From: Phycisphaerales bacterium
GTDB taxonomy: Bacteria > Planctomycetota > Phycisphaerae > Phycisphaerales > SM1A02
Reading direction: 5' to 3'
Length of the DNA: 64,000 nucleotides
Assembly: GCA_029246705.1 (NCBI GenBank)
Contig: JAQWMQ010000034.1
Coordinates: forward strand, 186,001-250,000
Translations under genes and position numbers: made by a program
In this document: piece after piece, positions 32,180-41,670 of the stretch
Layout: every line of letters begins with the position of its first letter
Position numbering within the stretch: the first letter of the stretch is position 1
Notes under the pieces: model-generated
What the model saw: only the letters and a program-made list of their open reading frames with translations
Told to the model about the DNA's origin: nothing
The model's database searches: none

Positions 32180-32925
32180 CAGGTCGACCCGGTCTTGGTT
32201 GAATCCAGGTGAACCAGTCCGTCCTTCAGTCGAAGCACGCGGCTGCATCGCTCCGCGAGTCCTTCGTCATGGGTCACGACCACCAGGGTGATCCCCTGGG
32301 CGTTCAGTTCATCGAAGAGTTCGAGGATCGCCTCGCCGGTGCTGCTGTCGAGGTTTCCGGTCGGTTCGTCGGCAAGGATGATCGCGGGCTTGGAGACCAG
32401 TGCGCGTGCGATGGCCACCCTTTGCTGCTGCCCGCCCGAGAGTTCCTTGGGGCGATGCCCGAGTCGATCTCCGAGCCCCACGGTCTGGAGGCTCTCGATC
32501 GCGAGTTCCCGACGCTTGAGCCTGGGAATGCCCTGGTAGAACAACGGAATGCTGACATTCTCGACGATGTCCAGCTCACTGATCAGATTGAATGCCTGGA
32601 ACACGAAGCCGATCCGGCTTCCCCGGATCTCGCTCAATTCGTCATCACTGAGATTGGAAAGATTCGTCCCGTCCAGCTGGTAGAGGCCGGACGTTGCAGG
32701 GTCCAGGCACCCGAGGATGTTCATCAAGGTCGATTTGCCGGAGCCGGATGCGCCCATGATCGCGAGGTAGTCACCGGCAAGGATCTCGAGATCGATCCCG
32801 CCCAGGGCTTCGACCAGGACCGAACCGTCCGGCTTGTAGTAGATCTTGCGGATGTCCTTCAGGTCCGCAACCAATGCTCGGGGTGCGGTGGGGTCGGGTC
32901 GGCCTGTTTTCATCACGGCAGTCAT
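32179..32925 (-). CDS. ABC transporter ATP-binding protein (LolD/MacB type)
   Basis: 248 residues from ATG 32925. Walker A GASGSGKST, Q-loop VFQAFNLISELDIVEN, signature LSGGQQQRVAIARAL, Walker B IILADEPTGNLD and H-loop VVVTHDEGLAERC are complete. The GNLDS box and domain spacing place it with LolD/MacB/FtsE-type ATPases of lipoprotein or macrolide exporters. No permease is adjacent, so the partner must be encoded elsewhere. A minus-strand TACACT lies 6 nt before the ATG. It overlaps ruvC. Confidence 0.92.
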   Translation of the reverse strand: MTAVMKTGRPDPTAPRALVADLKDIRKIYYKPDGSVLVEALGGIDLEILAGDYLAIMGASGSGKSTLMNILGCLDPATSGLYQLDGTNLSNLSDDELSEIRGSRIGFVFQAFNLISELDIVENVSIPLFYQGIPRLKRRELAIESLQTVGLGDRLGHRPKELSGGQQQRVAIARALVSKPAIILADEPTGNLDSSTGEAILELFDELNAQGITLVVVTHDEGLAERCSRVLRLKDGLVHLDSTKTGST

Positions 32926-32984
32926 GAGACGAGTGTAATCGCCCGAACCCAGCACGGATACCGGGTCTTTCGTATCCTCTCACC

Positions 32985-34547
32985 GTGGCATACGACCGTT
33001 CGACATTCGATGAAGAAGCCGCTCTCGGTTCCACGGTGATCCTGAGGCGCACCTTGATGAGTGATCGCCTGACCCCGGTGCTGGCCTATCGAGCGCTGGT
33101 CCACGGCGATGAACGAACCGCACCCAGTTTCCTGCTTGAATCGGTCGAGCAGGAAGGGCATGTCGGCCGGACATCGCTGCTCGGCGTCCACCCGCTGGTG
33201 GAAGTCTCCGCTCGAGGCAACCTGGTGACGGTACGTGATCATCGATCCGGTGCGTCCACCACCACCGAGGAGGCCGATCCGCTTTCCATTCCACGGGGCA
33301 TCACCGACGCCAACGTGCTGGGCACCCCGAAGGATCAGCTTCCCGACTGTTTCACGGGCGGCTGGGTCGGCTACGTCGGGTACGACTCGGTTCGATGGCT
33401 CGAGCCCGGCAAGCTGCCGTTCAGTTCCGCGCCCGAGGATGATCGCAACCTGCCGGACATGTGTCTCGGCCTCTACCAGGAGCTGGTGGCGTTCGATCAC
33501 GTACGGAAGACGGTCGACGTGCTGGTGATGGTCGACTGTCGCAACCATGACGGCCTGGACCAAGCCTGGGACAACGGGCGACAACGACTCGACGCACTGG
33601 TGGAACGCCTTTCGAGCCTGCCGATCACGCTTGCCCCGGGTTTCGTGGACCTCGAGCTGGGTGAACACAGCCAGGCATCCATTGAATCGAACTTTCCTGA
33701 TTCATCCGCCTTCGAGCAGGCGGTGGAGCGAACCCGCGACTACATCCGTGCCGGGGATGCGTTCCAGGTCGTCCTGAGCCAGCGCTTCCGGCGGGTGACC
33801 ACCGCCGACCCCTTCGACATCTACCGTGCACTCCGGGTGGTCAACCCGAGTCCCTACCAGATCTACATGCAGACCGAGGGATGCATCCTCGTGGCGTCGA
33901 GTCCGGAGATCCTCTGTCGCGTCCGCGATGGGGTGGTCACCAACCGACCACTTGCAGGGACTCGTCGCCGTGGTGCGAACCCAGAGGAAGACCAGGCGCT
34001 CGAGGACGATCTCATGTCCGACGAGAAGGAGCGTGCCGAACACGTGATGCTGGTGGATCTCGGTCGAAACGATCTCGGGCGAGTGTGCGACGCGGGAACG
34101 ATCTCCATCGACAGCTGCATGGAGGTCGAACGGTACAGCCATGTCATGCACATCTCCTCGACCCTCACCGGTCGTCTGCGTGGTGACCTGGATCAATGGG
34201 ACGCCCTTCGTGCCACGTTGCCGGTCGGAACCGTCAGTGGTGCACCCAAGGTGCGTGCGATGCAGATCATCGACGAACTGGAACCGACTCGTCGTGGTCC
34301 CTACGCCGGTGGCATCGGCGTGGTGGGACTGGGGGGTGGCATGGACATCGCCCTGGCACTGCGAACGATGGTGATTCCCATTCCAGAGCCCGGCGAGCCA
34401 TGGACCGTGGACATCCAGGCGGGCGCTGGCGTGGTGCTCGACTCGGTACCGAAGAAGGAATTCGAGGAGACGGTCAACAAGGCCGCGGCCCTCGGCCGTG
34501 CGATCGATCTCGCGGAACGCGCCTTCGGTGGCGACTCCTCCGCCTGA
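32985..34547 (+). CDS. trpE: Anthranilate synthase component I
   Basis: TrpE converts chorismate to anthranilate with the glutaminase TrpG. It is 520 residues from GTG 32985. The feedback-binding region FLLESVEQEGHVGRTSLLG is present near residue 45. The catalytic C-terminal domain has FQVVLSQRFRR, NPSPYQIYMQ, PLAGTRRRG, DEKERAEHVMLVDLGRNDLG and GAGVVLDSVPKKEFEET. Feedback inhibition by tryptophan is inferred from this site. TATCCT (32973-32978) lies 6 nt before the GTG and no ribosome site is visible, so the transcript may be leaderless. trpB lies 8 kb away, and no trpG is nearby. Confidence 0.95.
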   Translation: MAYDRSTFDEEAALGSTVILRRTLMSDRLTPVLAYRALVHGDERTAPSFLLESVEQEGHVGRTSLLGVHPLVEVSARGNLVTVRDHRSGASTTTEEADPLSIPRGITDANVLGTPKDQLPDCFTGGWVGYVGYDSVRWLEPGKLPFSSAPEDDRNLPDMCLGLYQELVAFDHVRKTVDVLVMVDCRNHDGLDQAWDNGRQRLDALVERLSSLPITLAPGFVDLELGEHSQASIESNFPDSSAFEQAVERTRDYIRAGDAFQVVLSQRFRRVTTADPFDIYRALRVVNPSPYQIYMQTEGCILVASSPEILCRVRDGVVTNRPLAGTRRRGANPEEDQALEDDLMSDEKERAEHVMLVDLGRNDLGRVCDAGTISIDSCMEVERYSHVMHISSTLTGRLRGDLDQWDALRATLPVGTVSGAPKVRAMQIIDELEPTRRGPYAGGIGVVGLGGGMDIALALRTMVIPIPEPGEPWTVDIQAGAGVVLDSVPKKEFEETVNKAAALGRAIDLAERAFGGDSSA

Positions 34548-34553
34548 ACCCGT

Positions 34554-35522
34554 TCAATCCGGCTTCACGTCTTCTGCGTCCGGGGGCTTCAGTCCCTCGA
34601 TCTCACGTATCTCGATGGTGGTCCCGGTCGAATCGGCCAGGGGCAGTGGGGTGTCGTCCACGGGTTTGGCGACGTGCGGAAGACTTGCGATCGGTTCCAC
34701 CTCGAGGGTCAGCTCCTCGAGTGGTCGGGCAAGTTCGAGTTTCGGAAGGGCATCGGCAAGGGATCGGGTCAGGATGCTGGTGAGAATCAGGCTGGCGAAC
34801 CACGCCAGAAGCCCAGGCACCGCCAGGCAGATCGTGAGGACTCCATCCACTTCGAAGATGTCGCTGCTCACCGTGATCAGTATCCCGAGCAGCGCAACCA
34901 CCCAGAGCGCGCGACAGCTCATGATCGTGCCTGCAACGAGTGTGCACTCCACCTGCAAGGCGGTGCGCCTGATGAACTCGATCCAGACGACGCCTTCGAA
35001 CACGGTCAGCACCACGAAGATGCAGAAGAAGAGCGGCATGGGATCGAGACCGATCGCAAGTCCACAGGCCGATGCCGCGGCACAGCTGGGCAGGGTCACG
35101 AGCAGCCAGATCGGAATGGGCAGTTCACCCGGGATGAGCGTTCGGCTGGCATGGAGTTGACCGATCGACAACGCCCTGGCCGCCGATGTGAATGCCATGA
35201 ACAGGATGACCGGGCGGCTCAGGATTGCCATGAATGGAAAGCCCAGGCAGCCTATCGAGAGCACGGCCATCACCATCCATGCCGTGGCGTTCACGTTCAA
35301 ACCACGACGAAACTGCTCGAGGACCTTCTCCTGTTCCATTCCCGGGAGGTACGATTCCAGTGAAACCTCGACCAACGCCCCGCATTCCGGGCATCGTCCG
35401 TCGATGGGCAGTCCCATCAGATCGTATTCACAGCTCTTGCAGGGGATCGAACGATCGATTCGATGGCTCTGATCGGGACCGGACGCGGCTGAATCTAGGT
35501 CTTGAGGGTCTTTCGTTGACAT
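34554..35522 (-). CDS. Zinc-ribbon membrane protein, function unknown
   Basis: 322 residues from ATG 35522. The N-terminus has CKSCEYDLMGLPIDGRCPEC (residues ~28-47), a Cys-x2-Cys...Cys-x2-Cys zinc ribbon, followed by about six hydrophobic segments (residues ~80-250) and an acidic tail. It shares the ribbon pattern with the proteins at 18380 and 19923. It faces trpE, whose stop is 6 nt away. No function is known to me. Confidence 0.75.
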   Translation of the reverse strand: MSTKDPQDLDSAASGPDQSHRIDRSIPCKSCEYDLMGLPIDGRCPECGALVEVSLESYLPGMEQEKVLEQFRRGLNVNATAWMVMAVLSIGCLGFPFMAILSRPVILFMAFTSAARALSIGQLHASRTLIPGELPIPIWLLVTLPSCAAASACGLAIGLDPMPLFFCIFVVLTVFEGVVWIEFIRRTALQVECTLVAGTIMSCRALWVVALLGILITVSSDIFEVDGVLTICLAVPGLLAWFASLILTSILTRSLADALPKLELARPLEELTLEVEPIASLPHVAKPVDDTPLPLADSTGTTIEIREIEGLKPPDAEDVKPD

Positions 35523-35586
35523 CCTCGGCTCCTGAGCTTGCCCGATAAGAAAGCCAAGGATGGGGAACTGACGAACCCCACCCAGC

Positions 35587-35605
35587 CTTATACAGTATGC
35601 ATAAG
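35587..35605 (+). promoter_or_regulatory. AT-rich palindrome upstream of the S41 protease
   Basis: CTTATACAGTATGCATAAG is an imperfect palindrome with perfect 5-nt arms CTTAT/ATAAG in an otherwise GC-rich gap. It contains TATACA and TATGCA hexamers, so it could be a promoter -10 region or an operator. It lies 160 nt before the chosen start. Confidence 0.4.
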
Positions 35606-35639
35606 TGGCATTGAACTGCAGGTTCAAGTGCGGCTCGAA

Positions 35640-35664
35640 CCCTTCCGATGGCTATAGGGAAGGG
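35640..35664 (+). repeat. Leader hairpin before the S41 protease
   Basis: CCCTTCC and GGAAGGG can pair as a 7-bp stem with an 11-nt loop in the presumed 5' leader. No T-run follows, and no riboswitch family is recognised. Confidence 0.35.
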
Positions 35665-35766
35665 CGAGAAGTCCTTGCCGTCCTGAAGCTTCACGTGGTG
35701 GACCTCGCGTCCAGAAGACCTCGAGCAACGGACGGAATTCGAGATTCAAGAGCATCTGGGAGCAAC

Positions 35767-38061
35767 ATGGTCCAAATTCGACGACAGAACCGTTCTTCGC
35801 AACCCGCTCTCCTCGCCACCGTGGTGGCTCTCCTGGGGATGTCAACCGCACTGGTACATGCTCAGCAATCAGTCCAGACGCGCGCCGACAGCTCCGTCGC
35901 GGCATGGTCCGACGGCATCTGGCAGGCCGCCATCGATGGCGACCAGGCCAGGCTCGATCGCCTCCTGTCCTCGATACCCGATGGTGTCCTTGATGAACAG
36001 GTGACCGAGCTCCGTGCCCAGGTCGAGGGCTACCGCCAGCACGTCAGCGATGCCGCAAGTGATCGAACCGAGGATCTCAAGGAAGCCCGCGAGGAGATGG
36101 AGAAGCTCTTCGAGGAAGGCAAGATCGTCGAGGCGCTGACGTCCGCGGTCGGTGTCCAGACGCATTCGGATGATTTCCAGGCTGCGCTCTCCGAGGATTC
36201 GATGGTGGCCCTCCTCAAGGAGGCCGACGAGGACGAGGCCGAGGCTCGAGTCGCCGGTGACTGGTTGCTCGCCCAGGATCTCCTCTATCGACTTCGCACC
36301 CTCTACGACGAGGGTGGCGATGGCGAGTTGTACAAGCGTTACAAGGAACAGCTCGATGACGTCAACCGACGAATCGGCTTCCTCGCCCAGTACGCTCCTC
36401 GTTCACTGCACGGACTCCGTCGCGTCGAACTGGAACGCTATGCCCCTGAGAAGATCGATGAATTCCCCGAATACGACGAGGCATTCGCCAACGACTGGAA
36501 GGAACTGCTCGAGGACGTCAACGAACGGGTTCTCCGCAACGCCCTCAAGCTGGCATCCCGAGAACACATCTCCGGTTCGGGTTGGAAGCCGCTCCTGACC
36601 GGCGGTATCTCCGCACTCCGCATCTTCGTCACCACCGATGCGCTCCAGGAGAACTTCCCCTCGATCGGCAGCCCCGAGAAGGTGGAGCGATTCGACGACT
36701 TCCTGAAGATCCACGAGGATCGAATCCGTGACATGCCGTCCAACGCGGTCAATTCCGAGACCTGCCGCAAGCTGCTCAGCGAGATCATGCTGTCCAACGA
36801 CCGCACCCTCCAGCTGGACAAGGCGGTCATCATCCGCCAGTTCGGTGATGGTGCGATGTACCAGCTCGAGCAGGAGTTCGAGGACGAGTACTCGCAGATC
36901 ATCTGGCCCGACCAGCTTCGCCGATTCCAGCAGCAGGTGAATGGCGCCTTCGTCGGCATCGGCATCCTCATCCGACACGACGATCGCCGTCAGATCATGG
37001 TGGTCAACCCGCTCGAGGGTTCACCCGCCGCGCGATCCGGCGTCAAGGCCGGAGACCTCATCTCCTATGTGGATGGTGCATCCACGCTGGGGTGGAGCCT
37101 CAATCGTGCGGTCGACGAGATCACCGGTCCCATCGGTGAAGAGGTCGAATTGAAGGTCACCCGCGAGGGGTTCGACGAACCGCTCTCGCTCATGATCGGA
37201 CGCGACCAGATCAAGATGCGTTCGGTCAACGGTTGGTGGAAGGACAAACTCGACACCAACGGCGAACCCGACTGGGACTGGTACATCGACGAGGATGCGG
37301 GCATCGGCTACGTGCGCCTGACGTCCTTCAACGAAGACAGCTACGCTGATTTCCTGAAGGCCCTGGACCAGATGCACCAGGAGCGGATGGTCAACGGACT
37401 GATCCTCGACCTGCGATACAACCCCGGCGGCCTGCTTCGGTCCGCAGTCGAGTTCAGCAACCTCTTCGTCGACGGCGGTCCGATCGTTTCCGGAGAGAAC
37501 CGCATGGAAGAGACCGTCTGGGAACTTTCCGCCGAACCCGGTCGTGCACTCCTCAAGGACATCCCCACGGTCGTCCTGGTCAACCAGGGCTCGGCCAGTG
37601 CAAGCGAGATCGTCGCGGGTGCCGTCCAGGCACACGACAGCGCGGTCATCCTCGGTCAGCGCAGTTTCGGCAAGGGCAGCGTCCAGACCGTGCACGATCT
37701 TTCGTCCCCGTTCTCCCAGGCTGCGGTCAAGCTGACCACTCAGTACTACGTGCTGCCTCGTGAAAAGGGAGCTGAGAAGGGTCGCCACGTCCACAAGCGT
37801 CCGGGTTCAGAGGACTGGGGCGTGAACCCTGACATCGAGGTCCCCATGGGGCCCGAGCAGATCGAGGTCTCCCTGGAGATCCGTCAGAAGGCCGACCTCA
37901 TCGCCGAGTGGCTCGAGGAAGACGAACGCGAGCCCCGACCCGAGGTCCTTGATCTCGTCCGCGAGGGTGAGGATCCGCAACTGGAAATGGCCTTGCTCCT
38001 GCTCCGTGCCCGGGTATTGAAGGACATCGAGCGCGATGTCCTTGCTGAAAGCACCCCCTGA
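35767..38061 (+). CDS. S41-family processing protease with PDZ domain
   Basis: 764 residues from ATG 35767; the frame is open further upstream but that part looks unlike a protein. A signal peptide (LLATVVALLGMSTALVHAQ) is followed by a ~350-residue helical, acidic N-terminal region. Then comes a PDZ domain (about 390-470, VVNPLEGSPAARSGVKAGDL) and the S41 peptidase core (about 500-680), with NQGSASASEIVAGA holding the catalytic Ser (about 608) and FGKGSVQT the Lys (about 635). It is likely a periplasmic Tsp/CtpA-like tail-specific protease, although the N-terminal region differs from E. coli Prc. A hairpin and palindrome precede it. Confidence 0.9.
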   Translation: MVQIRRQNRSSQPALLATVVALLGMSTALVHAQQSVQTRADSSVAAWSDGIWQAAIDGDQARLDRLLSSIPDGVLDEQVTELRAQVEGYRQHVSDAASDRTEDLKEAREEMEKLFEEGKIVEALTSAVGVQTHSDDFQAALSEDSMVALLKEADEDEAEARVAGDWLLAQDLLYRLRTLYDEGGDGELYKRYKEQLDDVNRRIGFLAQYAPRSLHGLRRVELERYAPEKIDEFPEYDEAFANDWKELLEDVNERVLRNALKLASREHISGSGWKPLLTGGISALRIFVTTDALQENFPSIGSPEKVERFDDFLKIHEDRIRDMPSNAVNSETCRKLLSEIMLSNDRTLQLDKAVIIRQFGDGAMYQLEQEFEDEYSQIIWPDQLRRFQQQVNGAFVGIGILIRHDDRRQIMVVNPLEGSPAARSGVKAGDLISYVDGASTLGWSLNRAVDEITGPIGEEVELKVTREGFDEPLSLMIGRDQIKMRSVNGWWKDKLDTNGEPDWDWYIDEDAGIGYVRLTSFNEDSYADFLKALDQMHQERMVNGLILDLRYNPGGLLRSAVEFSNLFVDGGPIVSGENRMEETVWELSAEPGRALLKDIPTVVLVNQGSASASEIVAGAVQAHDSAVILGQRSFGKGSVQTVHDLSSPFSQAAVKLTTQYYVLPREKGAEKGRHVHKRPGSEDWGVNPDIEVPMGPEQIEVSLEIRQKADLIAEWLEEDEREPRPEVLDLVREGEDPQLEMALLLLRARVLKDIERDVLAESTP

Positions 38062-38163
38062 GCCAGCTCAGCAGCCTTGAAAAGGCCCTTGGACGGGCAT
38101 GAACGACTATTTTGGTCGTCGTGATTCGATGATCATGTTTCCGCTGTTCCCCAAGTCGGGTCG

Positions 38164-38221
38164 TATATCCTATAAAGGGTGTTTTTGAGGTCCTCCCTGC
38201 GCAGGAGGCCGCCTTCTTTCA
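38164..38221 (+). promoter_or_regulatory. pdhA promoter -10 region and leader hairpin
   Basis: TATATCCTATAAA (38164-38176) is the most AT-rich patch in the 160-nt gap and a plausible -10. Downstream, GG-CCTCC (38189-38196) pairs with GGAGGCC (38204-38210) with one bulged T, enclosing AGGAGG (38203-38208), the only good ribosome site before pdhA. The hairpin would hide that site. Confidence 0.45.
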
Positions 38222-39373
38222 TTGAACAGTTGGATACAAGCCGTGCAAACCGCCATCGGAACCGATCATCTTGACTTCAGCGTGCCTGAACCCCGCAATG
38301 CCTTGACCAGCAAACTCGGGTCCGACACGACCACCAGCTGGCTCCGCGACATGATGCTGATCCGTGAGTTCGAGGTCCGCACCATGCAGGCCTACCAGGA
38401 CCGCAAGATCGGCGGATTCTGCCATGTCTACATCGGGCAGGAAGCAGTCGCCGTCGGCACCATCGCCGCTCTGGAGAAGAAGGACCCACTGGTCACCGCG
38501 TATCGCGATCATGGTCACGCCCTCGCTCGCGGCATGGACCCCAAGTACTGCATGGCCGAGATGTACGGTCGCATCGGTGGTTGCGCCAAGGGCAAGGGCG
38601 GTTCGATGCACATGTTCGACCGCATCAACAACCTCTACGGCGGACACGGCATCGTCGGTGCCCAGACTCCACTTGGAGCAGGGCTGGCCTTCGGTACCAA
38701 GTACATCGACGAGGTCATCGAGAAGGGCCGTTCCAACCGCGTCACGCTCTGTTTCCTCGGTGATGGCGCACTCAACCAGGGCGCCTTCCACGAGGCCCTG
38801 AACCTCGCGGGTCTGCTCGAGCTGCCGGTGATCTACATCGTCGAGAACAACGGCTACTCGATGGGCACCGCGATCCACCGGGGCACGACCATGGCGGATT
38901 CGATCTGCGAGAAGGCCCGGGGATACGGCATTCGTGCCTGCGAGATCGACGGCATGGACGTCCTCAACGTCTACGACGCGATGAAGCCCCTGGTCGACGA
39001 GGTTCGTGAGACCGGCCGTCCCGCCTTCGTCGACATGCGAACCTATCGTTTCAAGGGACACTCGATGTCCGACCCTCGAAAGTATCGACCACGCGAGGAG
39101 GAGGAAGTCTACGAATCGGGCGATCCCATCGCCAAGCTTCGTGACACCCTGATGAGCCAGGGCGCCATCGACGACGCCGGCTTCAAGGCACTCGGCAAGG
39201 AGATCCGACTCGAGGTCCGTGATGCCATGAAGTGGGCCGAGGCCTCTCCTGCACCGACGCCGGAGGAGGAGCTCTATCGTGATGTCTACGTCGAGGCGTG
39301 GGGGCCCTACACCGGGACCACCGAACCGCAGATGATCAAGGAGTGCGAAGGCACCCACGGGCAGGACGGATAA
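38222..39373 (+). CDS. pdhA: Pyruvate dehydrogenase E1 component, alpha subunit
   Basis: E1-alpha decarboxylates pyruvate with thiamine diphosphate and passes the acetyl unit to E2. It is 383 residues if TTG 38222 is the start; GTG 38243 is an alternative, since AGGAGG lies 13 nt from the TTG. Thiamine diphosphate motif: FLGDGALNQGAFHEALNLAG...VENN (about residues 178-215). RDHGHALARG, KGKGGSMHM, HRG and the phosphorylation-loop region YRFKGHSMSDPRKYR are present. pdhB and pdhC follow in one operon. E3 is not in the window. Confidence 0.93.
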   Translation: MNSWIQAVQTAIGTDHLDFSVPEPRNALTSKLGSDTTTSWLRDMMLIREFEVRTMQAYQDRKIGGFCHVYIGQEAVAVGTIAALEKKDPLVTAYRDHGHALARGMDPKYCMAEMYGRIGGCAKGKGGSMHMFDRINNLYGGHGIVGAQTPLGAGLAFGTKYIDEVIEKGRSNRVTLCFLGDGALNQGAFHEALNLAGLLELPVIYIVENNGYSMGTAIHRGTTMADSICEKARGYGIRACEIDGMDVLNVYDAMKPLVDEVRETGRPAFVDMRTYRFKGHSMSDPRKYRPREEEEVYESGDPIAKLRDTLMSQGAIDDAGFKALGKEIRLEVRDAMKWAEASPAPTPEEELYRDVYVEAWGPYTGTTEPQMIKECEGTHGQDG

Positions 39374-39380
39374 GCGAATC

Positions 39381-40364
39381 ATGACACGTACCATTGAATA
39401 CAGGGACGCCCTCAACGAAGCCATGAGCGAGGAGATGCGCCGTGACGAGCGGGTCTTCCTGCTCGGCGAGGAAGTCGCGGAATACGACGGGGCCTACAAG
39501 GTCAGCCGTGGAATGCTCCAGGAGTTCGGGCCCAAGCGGGTCGTCGACACCCCGATTTCCGAGTCGGGTTTCAGCGGCATGGCCATCGGGGCGGCGATGC
39601 TCGGACTTCGTCCGATCGTCGAATTCATGTCCTGGTCCTTCAGCCTGGTTGCGGCCGATCCCATCCTCAACAACGCACCGAAGATGCTCTACATGTCAGG
39701 TGGCCAGTTCGGCTGTCCGATCGTGATTCGAGGCAACGACGGTGCCGGAGGCCAGCTCGGCTCGACCCACTCCTGGTGCGTCGAAGGGCTCTACGCCAAC
39801 GTACCGGGCATGAAGATGGTGATCCCCGCCTTCCCCGCGGATGCGAAGGGTCTCCTGAAGAGCGCGATTCGTGATGATGATCCGGTCTTCTTCCTCGAGT
39901 CGGAAAGGCTTCTTGCCTACAAGGATGAAGTGCCCGAGGAGGAGTACCTGATCCCGATCGGCAAGGCGCTCGTCCGTCGACCCGGCACCGACTGCACCCT
40001 GGTCTCCTTCGGACGACCCGTGCACTTCTGCCTGGAAGCCGCCGAGGAACTTGCTCGTGAAGGCATCTCCTGCGAGGTCATCGATGGTCGCACCATCCGC
40101 CCGTTGGACATCGACACCATCGTCCAGAGCGTGAAGAAGACGAACTACTGCGTGGTCGTCGACCAGTCCTGGCCCTTCGCCTCGCCCGGGGCGGAGATCG
40201 CCGCTCAGGTCCATGCTGCCTGCTTCGACGACCTCGACAATGCCGTTGGCCGGGTTCACAGTGCGGACGTACCGACTCCGTATGCAAGTGAACTCGAGCA
40301 GGAGTATCTTCCGAATGCACGAAGGATCTGCGAGGCCGTCCGTGCGACGACCTACAACGCCTGA
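39381..40364 (+). CDS. pdhB: Pyruvate dehydrogenase E1 component, beta subunit
   Basis: 327 residues; forms the heterotetramer with PdhA. Signatures: YRDALNEAMSEEMRRDERVF, LGEEVAEYDGAYKVSRG, DTPISESGFSGMAIGAAM, ADPILNNAPKMLYMSGGQF, and the C-terminal VIDGRTIRPLDIDTI and VVVDQSWPFASPGAEIAAQV. It starts 7 nt after pdhA. Confidence 0.95.
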   Translation: MTRTIEYRDALNEAMSEEMRRDERVFLLGEEVAEYDGAYKVSRGMLQEFGPKRVVDTPISESGFSGMAIGAAMLGLRPIVEFMSWSFSLVAADPILNNAPKMLYMSGGQFGCPIVIRGNDGAGGQLGSTHSWCVEGLYANVPGMKMVIPAFPADAKGLLKSAIRDDDPVFFLESERLLAYKDEVPEEEYLIPIGKALVRRPGTDCTLVSFGRPVHFCLEAAEELAREGISCEVIDGRTIRPLDIDTIVQSVKKTNYCVVVDQSWPFASPGAEIAAQVHAACFDDLDNAVGRVHSADVPTPYASELEQEYLPNARRICEAVRATTYNA

Positions 40365-40387
40365 CCGACCACGCTGCGGAGCAACCG

Positions 40388-41647
40388 ATGTCCATTGAAC
40401 TCACCATGCCTCGCCTCTCGGACACCATGGAGACCGGCACCATCATCAAGTGGAACGTCGGCGTCGGCGACGAGGTCGCCGCTGGCGACGTGGTTGCCGA
40501 CATCGAGACCGACAAGGCCACCATGGAAATGCAGGTCTTCGATGACGGCGTGATTGCCGGTCTGCTCGTTGACCCGGGCAACCAGGTCCCGGTCGGCACG
40601 CTCATCGCCGTTCTCGCCGAGGAAGGCGAATCCGTCGAAGACGTGTCACTCGATTCCAACGGCACCTCGGCTGCACCTGCCGCACCTGCCGCACCGGCAG
40701 CAGCCCCTCCGGTCGAATCCAAGTCCGTTTCCGCGCCTTCTGCTCCGCGGGCTGCGACTCCCGGCTCTGGAGAGAAGCTGAAGGTCAGCCCGGTTGCACG
40801 ACGCATCGCCTCCGAGCGGGGCATCGACCTGGTTCTCCTGAAGGGCACCGGACCCGGCGGTCGCATCATCAAGCGCGACGTGCTCGGCTACGAAGCAGCT
40901 CCTGCTGCGGCTGCGCCCGCCCAGTCGATCACGTCACCAGCGCCGCTCACCAGCGGCGAGGAGCCGTTGAGCGGCATGCGCCAGACCATTGCTCGTCGAC
41001 TGGTCGAGAGCAAGACCACGATTCCGCACTACCAGGTCTCGATGAGTTTCGACATGGAGTCGCTCGTCGACATTCGAGCCCAGGTCAACGAACGACTCGC
41101 GCCCCAGGGGCGCAAGGTGTCCGTCAACGACTTCATCGTCAAGGCCTGCGCCCTTGCGATCAGCGAGCATCGCTACTTCAACGCGAGCTTCGGTGGCGAC
41201 CGGGTCCATTTCCATGCCGGCATCAACATCGGCGTGGCGATCGCCCTGCCCGAGGAGCGAGGTGGCGGACTGGTCGTGGCCACCATTCGTGATGCGGATC
41301 GACTGCCGGTCGGGGACATCGCGGTTGCTGCTCGTGCACTCGCGGAGAAGGCGCGTACCCGTGGCCTCTCCCCCGAGGACATGTCGGACTCCACCTTCAC
41401 CATCTCGAATCTCGGCATGTTCGGCGTCGATCACTTCACGGCGATCATCAATCCACCGAACAGCGCCATTCTCGCTTGCGGTGCGGCCATCGAGCAGCCC
41501 GTCGTCCGTGACGGTGCCATCGTCCCCGGCGTGCGCATGACCGCCACGTTGAGCCTGGACCATCGAGTCATCGACGGCGCCATGGCGGCAAGATACCTGC
41601 AGACCCTCAAGCAGCTGGTCGAGAAACCGGCGATGCTGCTGGTCTGA
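40388..41647 (+). CDS. pdhC: Dihydrolipoamide acetyltransferase (E2) of pyruvate dehydrogenase
   Basis: 419 residues. One N-terminal lipoyl domain with the lipoylated lysine in IETDKATMEMQ (about residue 43) is followed by an Ala/Pro linker, an E1/E3-binding domain (SPVARRIASERGIDLVLLKG, about 135-170), a second linker and the catalytic domain with DHRVIDGAMAARYLQ. The catalytic His and Asp lie in that last motif. It completes the pdhABC operon; the lpd gene (E3) must be elsewhere. Confidence 0.94.
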   Translation: MSIELTMPRLSDTMETGTIIKWNVGVGDEVAAGDVVADIETDKATMEMQVFDDGVIAGLLVDPGNQVPVGTLIAVLAEEGESVEDVSLDSNGTSAAPAAPAAPAAAPPVESKSVSAPSAPRAATPGSGEKLKVSPVARRIASERGIDLVLLKGTGPGGRIIKRDVLGYEAAPAAAAPAQSITSPAPLTSGEEPLSGMRQTIARRLVESKTTIPHYQVSMSFDMESLVDIRAQVNERLAPQGRKVSVNDFIVKACALAISEHRYFNASFGGDRVHFHAGINIGVAIALPEERGGGLVVATIRDADRLPVGDIAVAARALAEKARTRGLSPEDMSDSTFTISNLGMFGVDHFTAIINPPNSAILACGAAIEQPVVRDGAIVPGVRMTATLSLDHRVIDGAMAARYLQTLKQLVEKPAMLLV

Positions 41648-41670
41648 GCAACCCGGCACGGAGCGCCCCA

